DNA of 64,000 nt from Antedon mediterranea (taxonomy: Eukaryota; Echinodermata; Crinoidea; Comatulida; Antedonidae): NCBI RefSeq assembly GCF_964355755.1, contig NC_092675.1, positions 3,816,312-3,880,311 on the forward strand, given 5' to 3'. Of this stretch, positions 1 through 21,200 are shown piece after piece. Position numbers and translations under genes: made by a program. The notes beneath the pieces were generated by a model. That model was not told the DNA's origin, did no database searches, and saw nothing but the letters and a program-made list of their open reading frames with translations. Within the stretch, counting starts at the first letter, position 1; each line of letters begins with the position of its first letter.

Positions 1-37
1 ATTTGATTCATTATAATTTCAATAATTCGTTTTGAAG

Positions 38-6646
<6,609 letters not shown>

Positions 6647-6775
6647 TCAAGTACTGCCACAAGATTATTAAATCGTCAAATTGTTGTGTTTGAAGAAACA
6701 ATTTATAATATATATTTTCAAGAAAGTAATATTTTATCTAATTTAAAAGTTCCGCTACATTGATTTCTCTCTTCT

Positions 6776-6785
6776 AATAAATAAA
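6776..6785 (+). terminator. Candidate POLR1A poly(A) signal
   Basis: Two overlapping AATAAA hexamers, 130 nt after the stop codon. A GT/T-rich stretch follows around 6815-6870, as expected for a cleavage site. Motif-based call. Confidence 0.6.
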
Positions 6786-6789
6786 TGCA

Positions 6790-7877
6790 AAGTTAAACAA
6801 TGTTTACTAGTATTAGTTATTATTAGTATTGTTATTTCCAGTGTTCTCCTGGGTTGTTTGTCATGCCTCAACTACATAAGACCTTCCTAAAGATGTGTGC
6901 TGTTCCAAGGATGGCCAACATCTAAGCTTTCCCTACAATGTCCGGTACATTTAATTTGTCATGCCATGTTTTTCCTTCTTTTTTTTTTTTGCTCTGTGGA
7001 TTCTCTTGATTTCAAAAGCCAGTTCTTTTCTCTCTGTTTATGATGTTTTGGTCCGCTGGCACAGCTATGCCAACTAATGTCTACTCGTGTGTGGGCCAAC
7101 ATTAATTTACAATAGTCAGGTCAATTATATTTTAATTTCTTATCCGTCTAAACTGTCATGTCCAAAGTAATTTAAATGTTTTTATTCTCTGTGACTGCTG
7201 ATGGTCATACTGTTTGTGAGTACATTTTATTCTGTATTTTTGAAACATTTTTTAATATTATTATAATTATATATTCAAAAAAACAAAACTCTTGAACTAT
7301 AAATTCATATCATGTTTATTTTTTGTTTGAAAGCACCGACTATTCCCAATTCTACAGGCATTTATATACAGGAAAGACAAATTTACCAATAGCCGTAATA
7401 ATTTTACATTTTTACTTATCAAAGCATTCTGCGATTAAGCTAATTACTGTATTGACAGTAAAATATTTTTAAAATATTTTTTTCATTTTATATTGAATCT
7501 GAAAACATTTAAAACCCTCAAATATTGTATGGGCACCTTGTATTACAAAGGTATTCATCCTTGAAAAATACACACAAGAATTTAAAGGTTAGCTTCACAA
7601 GCAAGATATAAAATAGCTTAACATCCGAATAGAATGGGATATATCAAATATTTTCCTACACTATAAAATAACTTAAAATTAATCTATAATAAAATTGTAG
7701 GTGAGAAGAATTTTTAAATAAATTGAATAATATATTTACATAATAAGCACCAATCGAACTAATTCATTCATTCTATATGAAAATAGATTTGTGAGCATGA
7801 TTCATTTCAACTAAAGGATGCATGTTTTGAAGCATACCCAGTCTGTGGCTGCTCATCATTTGCAGATCTTGCAGTAC
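6790..7877. other. Intergenic DNA between convergent POLR1A and AGBL4
   Basis: AT-rich sequence without coding signal or clear repeat. On the minus strand a possible AATAAA for AGBL4 lies at about 7315-7320. Confidence 0.5.
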
Positions 7878-8651
7878 AGACTAAAGCTCTGTCTATATGG
7901 TGGTGATATGCCCAAATATGGTAGTGATGTGCATGTCCATATACGGGCATATCACATTTTGTTTGATAGTGTGGACAGAGCTTCAGATGTGATGTTCTCT
8001 TTCAGACTAAAGCTCTGTCTATATGGTGGTGATATGCCCAAATATGGTAGTGTTATGACATCAGCATGTCAATATATGGGCACATCACATTTTGTTTGAT
8101 AGTGTGGACAGAGCTTCAGATGTGATGTTCTGTTTCAGACTAAAGCTCTGTCTATATGGTGGTGATATGCCCAAATATGGTAGTGTTATGACATCAGCAT
8201 GTCAATATATGGGCACATCACATTTTGTTTGATAGTGTGGACAGAGCTTCAGATGTGATGTTCTGTTTCAGACTAAAGCTCTGTCTATATGGTGGTGATA
8301 TGCCCAAATATGGTAGTGATGTGCATGTCCATATATGGTCACATCACATTTTGTTTCATAGTGTGGACAGAGCTTCAGATGTGATGTTCTCTTTCAGACT
8401 AAAGCTCTGTCTATATGGCGGTGATAACCCAAATATGGTAGTGTTGTGACAGCATGTCCATATATGGGCACATCACATTTTGTTTGATAGTGTAGACAGA
8501 GCTTCAGATGTGATGTTCTCTTTCAGACTAAAGCTCTGTCTATATGGTGGTGATTTGCCTAAATATGGTAGTGTTATGACATCAGCATGTTCAGATATCA
8601 CATTTTGTTTGATAGTGTAGACAGAGCTTCAGATGTGATGTTCTCTTTCAC
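7878..8651. repeat. Tandem array of six MITE family A units
   Basis: The block CTAAAGCTCTGTCTATATGG starts at 7881, 8007, 8140, 8273, 8399 and 8528, giving units of 126-133 bp. Every unit has a left end (AAAGCTCTGTC), a core with GTGATATGCCCAAATATGG, and a right end (GATAGTGTGGACAGAGCTT), and units are joined by the same spacer CAGATGTGATGTTCTCTTTC. It is therefore a whole MITE plus spacer amplified in tandem. Open frames here (7818-8099, 8225-8449) are repeat artefacts. Confidence 0.88.
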
Positions 8652-8671
8652 TGGGAGATCACTAGGCCTGT

Positions 8672-8987
8672 ATAATAATAATAATACCACATTTATATAG
8701 CGCCCTTTTCATGAGTAATCATGCTCAAAGGCGCTTTACAAGCATTATTACCCCAGTATTTTTGGGGATCAAACACGTATGGAAACATACTCCCATAATG
8801 CAGCCGGTAACCAGTGCAAAGTTGTGTCTAGATCTAACTGGGTACCCATTTATACACCTGGGTGGAGAGAGGCAACGTAAGTAAAGTATCTTGCCTACGG
8901 ATACAAGCAATGCGGCGAGAGTTGGATTCGAACCTAGGTCTGATGATCGGTCATCCAACGTCCAACACACTGCGCCACACGCCCTCA
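8672..8987 (-). mobile_element. tRNA-derived SINE (family 2) downstream of AGBL4
   Basis: Read on the minus strand it has a tRNA-like head with TGGCGCAGTGTG (A box, about 8968-8978) and GGTTCGAATCC (B box, 8924-8934), a body with TGGGTACCCAGTTAG-like sequence, and an (ATT)n tail at 8673-8685. It lies about 75 bp after the AGBL4 stop in the same orientation, so it is probably in the AGBL4 3' UTR. A second copy is at 18009. Confidence 0.75.
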
Positions 8988-9061
8988 TAGAACCTCTTTG
9001 CTCCACTGCTAGACTTGATCACACTCCTTGTAACTTACTAGTCATTGCCTTGCTTTATATG

Positions 9062-9235
9062 CTACCTTTTAAAGTCACGATTTTGAAGACGGAAGTTGAC
9101 AGTCATATCATTAAGGCTTTGTGAGCCAAAGCTGTTGGGGTCGTAAACAACACCAGGTTTGGGGTAGTGTCTCATCTCTGAATGGGCTCGGCCTTCACTG
9201 CTTCCTCGATGACCCTTGGAATTATGACCTGATTT
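9062..9235 (-). CDS. AGBL4: AGBL4 exon 12 (last)
   Basis: C-terminal tail with HRGSSEGRAHSEMRHYPKPG, then VVYDPNSFGSQSLNDMTVN and FKR before TAG at 9064-9062. Poorly conserved but in phase with exon 11 and preceded by tatatag. Confidence 0.85.
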   Translation of the reverse strand, partial: KSGHNSKGHRGSSEGRAHSEMRHYPKPGVVYDPNSFGSQSLNDMTVNFRLQNRDFKR

Positions 9236-12200
9236 CTATATAAGAATAGTTTAACAACAATATGGCTGTTAAATTAGCATTAACATTTGTTACAGTGTTT
9301 CAATTTAAATACTGTTATGTATGCACTTTGGTTGGTAAATACAGAAAAAATATATTTAACAGGTAAACTGTGCCTCCTCAACAGGATCTGTGCGCAAGGT
9401 GCCATTTCAATCAGCCATGAGGTTTTAAAGCATTTGTGACACAACGTTAAAGCGTGGTTCCCACTATGACACAACGCAAGATGCTGTATTGCATAATCAC
9501 ACTAAGTGGGAACCGACGACGCAACAATGCTGCAAATATGCAGCATTACAATCAACAATTGGAAGATTACTTACTGTTTGAACTGTGCCAACAAGTGTTG
9601 GTTTTGCTGTAATAAGAGAGGTAAGCTTGTAGTAGTCTAAAAATGTCTTTGCTAAATTTCTTCCTAATTTCATATCTAGAAAAAGTATGTAGTTAAAGAA
9701 GAAATAAATGAAGTATCAAGTTAAGCTTTTGATTTGAGACAATCGAAGACTCAAACCCCCCGGATGTGTCGTTGGGTCGTCACCCAGACCACCAAAACTG
9801 TGCCGAGGAACAGAGAGATGAAACATGAATTAACATTGTTCCAAGTGGTCATCAGTGCACATTGATGGGTCAACTAGAGTTTATAATGGTCGAATCTACA
9901 GAAACTTGGATAAAGAATAGTGTTTCAAATTAAAATTAGTAAAGTTCAAATACAGTAACAAAAATGACCTATAATATGCATTTTTTGTAAAGGATACAGC
10001 TATCTTCATCATATGGATATATAGAACTGCCTTGATGTAGTGTATAGCAGAAGAACGACACCTCTAATGTGTAACACATTGTGTTTTTTTCAAGTATATC
10101 ACCTAAAAAACGCCGACCTGTACCAGCTTTCATAGCGTCACGATTGAAAGAAGTATTCATCTGTACAATTGCAGAAATATACATATAATTTTTAAAAAAT
10201 TTTTAATTGAACAGAAAAATCAATTCACACTAAATTGTCTTGACCTAATATTCCAATTCAATCACATGAATGAAGCTATATATAGGAGTGTGTGGTCAAA
10301 AGTTATAGGTGGGTACTCAGGAGAGGTGCTATGTTAAAATGGGGCTGGGTGGAAGACCTTAAAATAGACTTGGGACTGGAACTATTAAGGCATCCCAGCC
10401 CACGTCAACCCATCACAATTGCATTCATGTAATCATATCAAACATACCATAGAAAAGTCGTCAGCGTTTCCACACATAAGTTTAGGGAAGACTGCTTGTT
10501 TCTCATAACGTGTTGCATCGTCGTAAATATTGCCGTACATAAAGCCGTTCATAAGTGTTGAGTGTGCATGAATATCCACAAAGAAATCTACATTTTCATG
10601 CTAAAAACAAAGAAAGCATTCTAAATTTATATTGTAACACTAAAATCTTTTGAAAAAGAGGGATATGGGATCAAGTTTGCTGTCAGAAGACATGATACTG
10701 CACGCTGTTTATAATCGCTATACAGGATACTGTACAGGTGAGATTATTGTAAATTATTATGGCTTTCAAAGTAGGCAGACCCAATATTTCTCAGGCAGCT
10801 TTTGTGAGGAATGTAATGCAGTGAGGACCTACTGCAAGACCTGGAGTAAGCTGGAGAAAATCCTTGCAAATTCATACAAACCAGTATCCCTAGACTGAGG
10901 CCTATATTTCTGGTAAAGTATACTATTCTAAAGCTCTGTCTACACTATCAAACTTTATGTGACAAAAAATTGTGATGTGCCCATGTAAATGATGATGTCA
11001 AATTATTACTCCCTTCTTTGGGCACATCACACTTTTTTTGTCAAACTAGTTTGATAGTTTAAACAGAGCTTTATATACAACTCTAGAAGGAAAAATCAAA
11101 CCACAATTTAAAGAATTTTACTTTCAACTTTAAATGTCAATACTGCTTAAAATATATTTACCAGAATTTTGAAAAGATAAGTTGTTTTTTATAATACTAA
11201 TGAACTTACTGTGTCAGCATCCATCTGCATGAGAAGGTTCTTTGTTCCATGAAGCGTTGGGTGCGCCCATGGTGACGGATCATGCCAGTGGCGGTTTAAA
11301 TCAAAACCCATAAGAGAACATCTTGCATGAAAAATAATTAATATCTACAATCAACACGATGATAGACAACTTGTATACTTACTGTATATAAGGAAACTTA
11401 AGTATGTCATGATTTTGGGAATAGATTTTATATTCAAAAAAGTTAAAATTGGTGTCTGTATGTTAAGTGCTTTCAATTTGCAAAAATCTATACTCACATT
11501 GTCTAATTGTTGGTCACACTGGACCTAAAAATTCACCAAAATTGTGACATTTGAGGAATTGAATATTGAAGCACATTCAAATGTTTCCAGATTTGAATAA
11601 TGCATTAACATGACTAGTTTCTAATTTGTTGTATATTGTTGCAAATGGAATCATAGTAAACACATACCTAGGTACAATTAATGTTATGTACAAGAAAGCA
11701 AATCTCTCTTCTAAAGCTGTCTACACTATCTAACTAGTTTGACAAAAAAATTGAGATGTGCCTAAATATGGTACTGATATGCCCAAATATGGTAGTGATA
11801 TGACATCATGTCCATATATGGGCACATCACATGTTGATAGTGTAGACAGAGCTTTACTTTTGTGAAATCAATGTTTGCTGCCCTCTTACTAAAAATATAA
11901 ATTAACTTTTATCAAATCACATTGAACATTAGAAAGAAAGTAATCAAGTAACCTGTAATTGCCGAGATAGACTCCATCAGGGTTGAGCATTGGGACAATC
12001 TTGAAAACAACATGTTCCCTAAGGACTTTAGCAATCGGATGTTGACTTAACAAGAAATCAATTAGGCCTAGAAGCAAAAGAAATAACATGAAAGAAAATG
12101 TGCTTTGACAGATTAAAGGTCACAGAATAGACAAAAGAGGAATATGGCATTGTCATTGATGTTAACATTAACTATTATCATCAATATAATTAATTTTCTA

Positions 12201-15200
12201 TTATTATTTTAAAAAATCATCACCCATTATCTATTTATTGTCATCAATATTCTATATAGCTATCATAACAAAAATATAACATGATGCAGTTTAAGGTTAA
12301 AAATGTGCTTTGACAGATTAAAGGTCACAGAATAGACAAAATAGGAATATGGCATTGATATTAACATTAACTATTATCATCAATATTTTCTATTATTATA
12401 AAAAATCATCACCCATCTCTTTACTGTCATCAATATTTTATCATCAATAAAACACATCATTTTATCCTTAATTCAATCGATATAATCCAGCGTTTTAAAA
12501 TGATCAATACAGTCATCTTTTATCATATCATCGGCATCTTTCTATCAATATATTCGAATTTAAACATTCACAATAATATTAATCCATTCTTTAATTTGAA
12601 GCCTGCTTCAGTAACACTCAAAAACATCATCACCGCTTAGCATCATCAATAAAACCATTAAATAAATATCAAGCATTATCTTGATTCTTATCATTATCAT
12701 TAATATTAATGTTTTTCATCATCACACCATGTTTACGATAATGTTTTCACTATGATTGTTTAAAGATGTATTGTCCCCCTGAATAATAATTAAAAACAAA
12801 TATTTTTTTTTAATATGCCATCACATAATAGTTATCCAGTTTGACCAAAAATCGAATCGAAAAAAATTATTTACCTAAAAAAACTGTAATTTAAAGCAAA
12901 AAAATCGTCAAATTTCCTGCCAGCCAATGGATTTTTTTTATATTATTGTATAAATGAAAACATTTTTTTTTTCGTTTTTTTTAAATGAAATCTATAAAAA
13001 AAACCTATTCAAAGTCTGATTTAATTAATCTTCATTTTTTCATGTTTTTGGGGAACAATACATCTTGAATGTTATTTGTTAACAAACTATGGTTTTCAAT
13101 GTTATCAACATCATCATTGTTTTTTACCTATGGCAATTAAAATGCTGAATCATCAAGAAAAAAAACAATGGTTATAAATATTAATCATTTCTATGTTTGA
13201 TTTTAACGACCTCGGCTCTGGGCCGGGGTTAATTAGAAGGTCATCTTAAGTTGACATCAATTGACCTTATGTGGTTTACCTTTAATGAGCTACAATGTTA
13301 ATATGCACACAAATATATTCTGAATGATTAGGAATATGTCAGTTGATTACAAGAAAGTAAATTACAATACCACATCCGTTTATAAATGAGTTTTATTATT
13401 TATTATATTTATATATAAATAATATATATGTATTTATAGCCCCGTACCTTATAATTAGAAATAAAAGCTTTTTTATAAAGTTTTAGTTAAATTGAAATAT
13501 CAGATGGAAACAATGAAATCAATATCAGTGCTTCCTGAAATGCATATTAGTCCTTTTTTTTAATATAACTACATTTATTTATTTCTGCAATAAGTACTTT
13601 TGGGTAATTCTATCATTTCATGTTCTTTTATTTAGAGAGTCATTTTTCACGCCATGTTTCTTCTCATCTCCACTGAAGTAGTTTTACTTCAATCAATCAA
13701 AATAATAAAACTTATTATGGTTAATTTTATTTTATTTATTTATTTTATTCAGTTGTCAACCAACAGCGATGAAACCGCCACTAACAGGTTGAATCAATGT
13801 TTTGAATGGTGTGTTTATGTTCGGCAATCAATAGAGTGGGAAAGTTAAACGTATATATTTTTTAATTTATTTTTGATTTCACCTTATTTATAGAGGGTGA
13901 CCCTAAACAACGTAAGCTGAGAATCAAGGGGCCCTCTTGATGAGTGTGACAGTGGTTGTTGTTGTCAAGTTTGGACTTGTACTTATGCTATGGGGTTTGC
14001 AGTTAATAACTTCAGGTATTTTTTAATAATACTAAAATAACATCAATACTAAAATAAACTTTACTAAAGATTACATTTATAAATGGAAATAAGAAATGAA
14101 ATAAAAGCTACAGTACCCGCTACAGTATTAATGTTGTTATTATTCATTCGTATAATTACTGTAAAAAAAACATTGAATGTGACTTTAATAATTTATAAGT
14201 GTTAAATGTCAAGCAAATCCAGTTATGATCAATAATGTGCCTATTACAAATAACAAACAGATTAGAAAATAAAAAAGCCTACGGAAAAGTATAGCAGTAA
14301 CTATGAATATCAATTGATTTTTTTTTTTTTTTGTGCATTAATAATGATTTTCGTCAAATTGCTATGTTCAATTACCTATCTTAGTAATGTTTTTTTTTTG
14401 TAGCATCGCTGGATGAAGATTAGGGGAATGTTTATAATGAATCTAATTGACAGATGGGCCATCAATAGTTACATGTTTTGTCAGATCTTAAAACATTGAT
14501 ATAGTAATGTCCGTAAGCTAAAATGGAAAGCACGTTCCATAACAATCCCATGATGCATTTCAGACACATTTTTGCTGCCTTTTTTGTACCATAAAGCTCT
14601 GTCTACACTATCAAACTAGTTTGAAAAAAAAGTGTGATGTGCCCAAATAAGGTAGTGATATGTTTAAATATGGTAGTAATATGACATCATTTAAATTAAA
14701 TTATTGTCGATGGAGTAAGAGCAGTTTTCTGTTTGGGCTTGTGCCTATTACTTACTCCTGGCAAGATGAAATATAAAACATACTTTTAAGATCTTTTGCC
14801 GAATAAATATTATTATTATTTTCATCATGTCTATATATGGGCACATCACATTTTTTTGTCACATAAAGTTTGATAGTGTAGACAGAGCTTTAGAAATAAT
14901 ATAATAACTATATTTTTCTTTTCTACATCCTTTATCATCAATGTAGATAACTTGTAATCAATTGTTGCATGTACATAAAACGACTACTGTAGAAAATGCT
15001 TTATCTTTGCATGTAGAAGCTTTGTATGTTTATCTTACCAAGCAACACAAACTACATGTGTTTATTTTAGTACACATGATCAGTAAGCACATCATTTAAT
15101 ATTAGATATTTTTAATAAATGTTGGTTCATTGATTATCTTGTTCATTCATCAAACTTGATATTTTACATGACAAGTTTATCATAACATTTTTTTTTTCTT

Positions 15201-18200
15201 TTTAATTCACTAAGAATGTCTTCTGTTTAAAGGGATATTGTGGGTTTAAAATATCTATTGTTAAAAATATGTATAAAACAATTTATCAACTTCAGTTTGA
15301 GAAACATAGTATCATCATAAGTCGAGCGATCTATGGTAAAGAGTCTGGTTTTTTTTGCCCAGATTCTCTCATTTTGACCAAATTTACAAAAATAGCAATC
15401 ATATATGTTTAAGAAAAACCACTTGTTTTTCGACAGCATTGAAGCAGAAAGAGAATCATCTAAATTTAATATTCACCTAAGTGAAATATTTCTCTTAGAT
15501 TAGTTATTTAATTTTAGTAAAGTGGTATTCCCTTTTTTCCCTTAAGAGTGTTAAGCTCTGTCTACACATGGTCTACACTATCAAACTATATGCGACAAAA
15601 AAAAAATTATGTGCCCATTATATAGACATTATGATGTCATATCACTACCATATTTGGGCATATCTCTACCATATTTTGGCACATCACACTAGTTTGATAG
15701 TGTAGACAAGGCTTTAATGACTTTTTTTTGAAATAGGTAGGAAATTAGTTATTTTAAATGAATAGTTAACTGGATAATACTACATACATATTTGGCTGTT
15801 TCAATTCATATTTTAAGTAAATTTCGTATTCCTTTTATCAATGTGGATGAAGAATCCCGCTTTAAGATATTAGTCACATGATCTTTTGTTTGGAGACAAG
15901 GGATCATTAAGGAAAACAACATGTATATAACATGTATATATTAGTTTTCGTTAGACAATAATATATATTTGGCATTGTGTAAGAATAATTATTTGTTGAC
16001 CTTGAACTGTTTGATGAACTTAATGAACTGTCTTTCTTCATATGTTATCCTATTGAATGCAAACTCTAGTTGGTGTTTCACATTATGTATGGTAGTCATA
16101 TCAAATAAAATGTGGTATTCGGTATGAGGAGTCGTGTAAAACACAAGGTTCAGGCTAGGTCTATATATAATACTACTGCCAGTTGTGATTTTTTTTTTTT
16201 ATAAATTGAATAAAAAAAAGAATTATCTGAGTAAAAACCACTTTGAGGTGGTATAGCTATCTAACTTTCTCTGTTATCGTGCAACTACAAACATATTTTT
16301 TATGATTTCTCATCCACAGACCATGCATCCTCTCAAGAATTCAGTTAAAATAATCAATGAATGACGGTGGAAAAACATGATGCTGAGGAACCATTTAATC
16401 CAGCACTGTGAAGCTGTAAGTCAATGTTTTCTGTAATGCCAGATTAAAATAATAATAGATTTTATAGAGCCAAGTTTACAAACAAAATAAACCTTTAGCA
16501 CTTGATAAGATATTGTTATTTTATTATAAGAGAATTTAATTAGGTATTTAATTTATCATATTTAATAAATATTTATGTTATTCAATTTTTTCTAATAATA
16601 ACATCGAATAGATTTTAAAGAGTCAAGTTAAATTTAAAACTTTTAGCACGGTATTGATTATAAATCATTTTCCGTCATTGGACTGAAGTTATGGAATAAT
16701 TTACCTATTAATGTGCGTATAGCTATAAGTGTACAATGTTTTAAAACATTTTTTTTAAGTTTTCTTTTCCCTAAGGAATAATTTAGATTTTTCTTGTATA
16801 CTGTTCTAATTAATGTACAGCGCTTTGGTTTCCTTTATAAATCTATTGTTATTTTCCAGTTTGTATTGTAGAGGAGTATATTATGCCATACATTGAAAAT
16901 AATATATCAACAATGTTCTGTGATGATCACGGATTACGTTCTGCGATCATCAGACCACGAGGGACTGCATATTTAATATCCTTTCAATATCTCTGAAGTT
17001 CACTGACAGCTTATACTTTCCCCAACAAATTCATTTTTTTTTCCATGACAAGTTTGTAATAACAGATCTAGTCTATTTAAGATATTGCTATCAACTATCA
17101 AATAACGGAATGAGGTAGGAAATTTACATTAAAAGGCAATAAATTAAGAAAAGATTGGAATCACTTTGGTAATACAATACTTGTTTATTCCATAGATAAA
17201 GTATCGTGAAATGTAATATCGCTGAAATGTAAGGAGATTTAAAATCCTAGGCCGATATGGTATGTTTGATGGACAGTACAAAGGGAAGGATTAAACGAAA
17301 AAGTGATATAAAGAAAAATGAATAATCTTAGAGAAAGAGTTTGAATACATGTTGAGTGTCGGACAAAACAATGACTAGTAGAGTGGTCAACTTAAAGTAA
17401 GACAACTGAACCAAAACTCACAAATATTGAAATAATTATGAATGGAAAAGGAACATGGATGCCATATTTCTTAGTCACTTACTAATTGGTACTACATACC
17501 TCGGACACTCTCTTTCTAACAACACTATTACTTGACAAATCAACCATATCACTTTGCTGATGACAAATCACCCATATCACTTTCTGATGACAAATCATCA
17601 ATACCACTTTATGATGACAAATCATCATCATCACTTTCTGATGACAAATCATCACCACCACTTTCTGATGACAAATCACCATTATAACTTTCTGATGACA
17701 AATGATTTTCTGACTATCACCATTTTCACTTACATCACTATCATTAATGACATCATCACCAACACTTTTACTTACCTTGACAAACGTAAGATGCTGGTGA
17801 CTCTCCTGGGTGTACCCGTGCCGTGATGAAGACCACACGTTGGGAGACTCCACTAGCAAGGTTTTCTGGCTTGGTAATTGTAAGTAAGTCTAATCTTCTT
17901 TGTTGCTATGAAAAAAATAAATACACATTACATCAAATTGGGTCAACACCAATATTTCATCAATAATAAAAATGAAAAAGGTATTTTAATGTAAGCATTT
18001 GAATAATGATAATCCAACTCTTGCCGCATTGCTTACGTTTGCCTCTCTCCACCCACGTGTATAAATGGGTACCCGGTTAGATCAAGACACAACTTTGCGC
18101 TGATTAATAGCTGCATTATGGGAGTTATGTTTCCATACATGTTTGATCCAAAACAATGACTGGGGTAATAATGTTTCAATTCAATTTCAATTTTTTTAAA

Positions 18201-21200
18201 TCCTGGATATCATTATTATTCACTTTAATAGGTCCTGAAAGAGTTTCCTCAATGCTATTCAGTAGTTAACATTTTTAAAGTTTTAATAATTAATATTGGA
18301 CTATTTTAATCTTTCGTAACATTTGTCGTATTCAGTTGGGACTTTTACCGTTGAGTATAGTTTTTCCGTTAAATATTTATTTAATGGAGTATTTTGAACG
18401 TTAAGATTATTCTTATCAAAAAAGCTTAAATTGTTAGCGTTTTCTATTGGAAAGATTTTCTGTTGAGCACAATCTGTTTACAATTCGAATACACAAGTAT
18501 AAAGAACTCAAAAAAGTTCCCAATCAATATGACAAGTGCATTGTTATTTAAACAGAATCTACCTACAACACTAAAACATATAAGTTCTCTCTGAAAATAA
18601 TCAAGTCGTCTTTTTTCTATTGCTCCTAAATATGTCTGTAATCTGGTGTACGAGTATGGGAACGAATATGAAAATTGGTATGTGTCGACATCTCGATCGA
18701 AGCAAAATGCAAACGACATTACATAATTTTTCCGGTGTTCAGGACATTTGTAATAGTATACATTCTTTGATGGGATTCTTTGCCTACAAAACAGAAATAA
18801 AATAGCATTTAAATGGTTATATTTTGATTATTATTATTATTTATTATTTACATTTATTTACCCAGGGTAGCCCAAACAGTTAAGAACTGGTTTCCATTGA
18901 GGCCCTGCATTTTACGTACAAAAGCAATAGCACACAGTTAATAATGTTTGGATTACAATAAAAATATGGAAAAAAAAAAAAATTTTTTTTAAATCAATAA
19001 ATATACAACAATAACTTCGGATACAATTACAATTTGAGGGCAACGTAGCTCCTCTCATTTTGAACACAGTAAGGTCTTAATTGTACTTAATGCATTGAAT
19101 CATACAAATTAGATTTAAAAACATTTACAGACGTCTCGGTTCTCAAGTCGATATGCAAATTGTTCCATATATTTGCCCCACTTACACAAAAACTCGTGAG
19201 GTAACTTTCCTTTTTTGCAACTTCATAGTTGTTGACTGCCTCGTTTCACGAGTTTGAGGTAATGGAGTGAATAGGTTTGTCATGCCTGGGGGTGCCAAAT
19301 TGTTGAGACATTTAAAAACCAGTATGGCTTTTTTATATGTGACAGTAATAATAATAATAATAAAGAATATTATGATTAAATGTTACTTAAGCTCTGTCTA
19401 CACTATCAAACTTTATATGTAATGTGCCCATATATGGACATGATGTCGTCATATTACTACCATATTTGAGCACATGACCCTTTTTTGATAGTGTAGACAG
19501 AGCTTTAGGCATTTAAAATTATTATTACCATCGTGGTCTTGATGTTGACTTTACAACTGGAGTCATACCATCTCTATATAAACTTTTTGTCTTACTAAAA
19601 TTTACGACGTTAAATATAACTCTCTGTAAAAAAAGATACAGTAATACTGTATAAGATGATACCAAAACAAAAATATATAATTCTCTTTCATGTTACATTT
19701 CTTGTGATTACTGAGGAGCTGATAATAGTCTATTTATATGAAATTAATGATCAATCAATGAAAAATAATGCCATGCAACTTTGTTTCTGATTTTAAAAAA
19801 GGTCTACTTGTTTAGGCCTGACATTTACAATCTCACTTTCAAAAACAATATTTATTTTCAATTTAAAAAAAATATATTTCTACACTACAAGCAACCTCTA
19901 TATATACTGAATAAAAAAAATAAAAAAAACTCTATTCAGGAGGACTTTGCTGGGTTCTTTTAATATAATTCTTACTGTAAGAAACATTTCAAATTATAAT
20001 CTTACAAAAATTATTATTTTAAATTGTATCAATTAAATCATTTAACACAAATTACAAGAAATTATATAATTTCATAAATACATCTTCTTTTGAGATAAAC
20101 CTATTGTAGGTAAGCTAGACATAAAAAAGACTTTAAAATTGTATAAAAATTATAAAACGCATGCTTCCTTAAAGTATCATTTTACTCTTGTTTATAAAAT
20201 TAAAATTAAATTAAAATTAAATTAAAATCATCTTTTGTCTCAACCCTATAAACTGTACCAATTTATAAGACACAATTAAGTTGATAAGACTTTATAAGAG
20301 TTTATAAAGAGTTCTAATTCCATCATAATTGTAATAAATTCTATCAAAATATTAAATTAAATTTAGTCATTCACACCTGATCTTGTTTGACATTTTCTAC
20401 GGTAAAATTAAACCAGACACGAAACCTTGCATTACATGTGTCCGGTCGAATAAACAAGTCATACTCATATTCAGTTATGTAGTCTGCACGGCCAAGGTTT
20501 CCTACGAGATATTTGGAAAAAAAAAAGGAATCGGTTTGTACAAAATAAAGTACAATTTCAATAAATTATGATATAAAATATAGTAATTTGTGACAATTCA
20601 AAAAAAAAAAAAACATTTATTTTCCTCCATAGCAATACAATACAAAATAATAAACAGAAATGGTAATAGCAATGAATCCAAAAAATGTGATGTGCCTATG
20701 TATATGGACATGATGATGTCATATCACTACCATATTAAAGAATAGCACTACCATATATAGGCACATTACACTTTTTTGACACACAAGTTTGATAGTGTAG
20801 ACAAGGCTTAAGACTGTTTAACAACAACATAAATCTTCTTTAAACTGGTCAAGTATTTCTAAGAATAAAAATGCTGTGTTGTTCCCACCTCCACCACTCC
20901 AACTTTGTTTTAATACATCACTGGATCTTTTATATTAATTTATAATGTTATTTTTCAATATAATGGCAAAATTCATTTTTTTTTTCGTACTCAATTAATT
21001 TTGAGGTACTTAAGTGACGGTGTTACAATACTTAATAAATAATACCTACCACATTCAAAACATGCATCAAATATAAGATGACCCTTCCTAGGCTTTCCTA
21101 CATAACCTGGAGGTACAACAGCAAACTTGTTTACATTGCCAACTACAGAATCCTCACTGCTACTGTCACTACCCGCTGATGAAAAAATGTATGATTAAAC

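Larger units (their letters stand above)
12068..17775. other. AGBL4 intron 6 (5.7 kb)
   Basis: Largest AGBL4 intron. Very AT-rich; contains a direct duplication at 12096-12375, a short dispersed repeat (13882), MITE copies (14592, 15551), a LINE remnant (16650) and a 27-bp minisatellite (17538). No coding exon was recognised on either strand. Confidence 0.7.

Noticed and set aside
7818-8449. Open frames of 93 and 74 codons
   Set aside because: They lie inside tandem MITE units and repeat the same peptide (RLKLCLYGGDMPKYGS).
8924-8987. Functional tRNA gene on the minus strand
   Set aside because: The tRNA-like head continues into a SINE body with an (ATT)n tail and has a second copy at 18009.
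16680-16781. Host gene exon ending in FLFPKE
   Set aside because: The WNxLP...FKxxLxxxLF pattern is a LINE reverse-transcriptase C-terminus, and no upstream frame continues it.
17482-17859. 125-codon minus-strand frame and 90-codon plus-strand frame
   Set aside because: Both are produced by the 27-bp minisatellite; the real coding sequence there is AGBL4 exon 6 in another frame.
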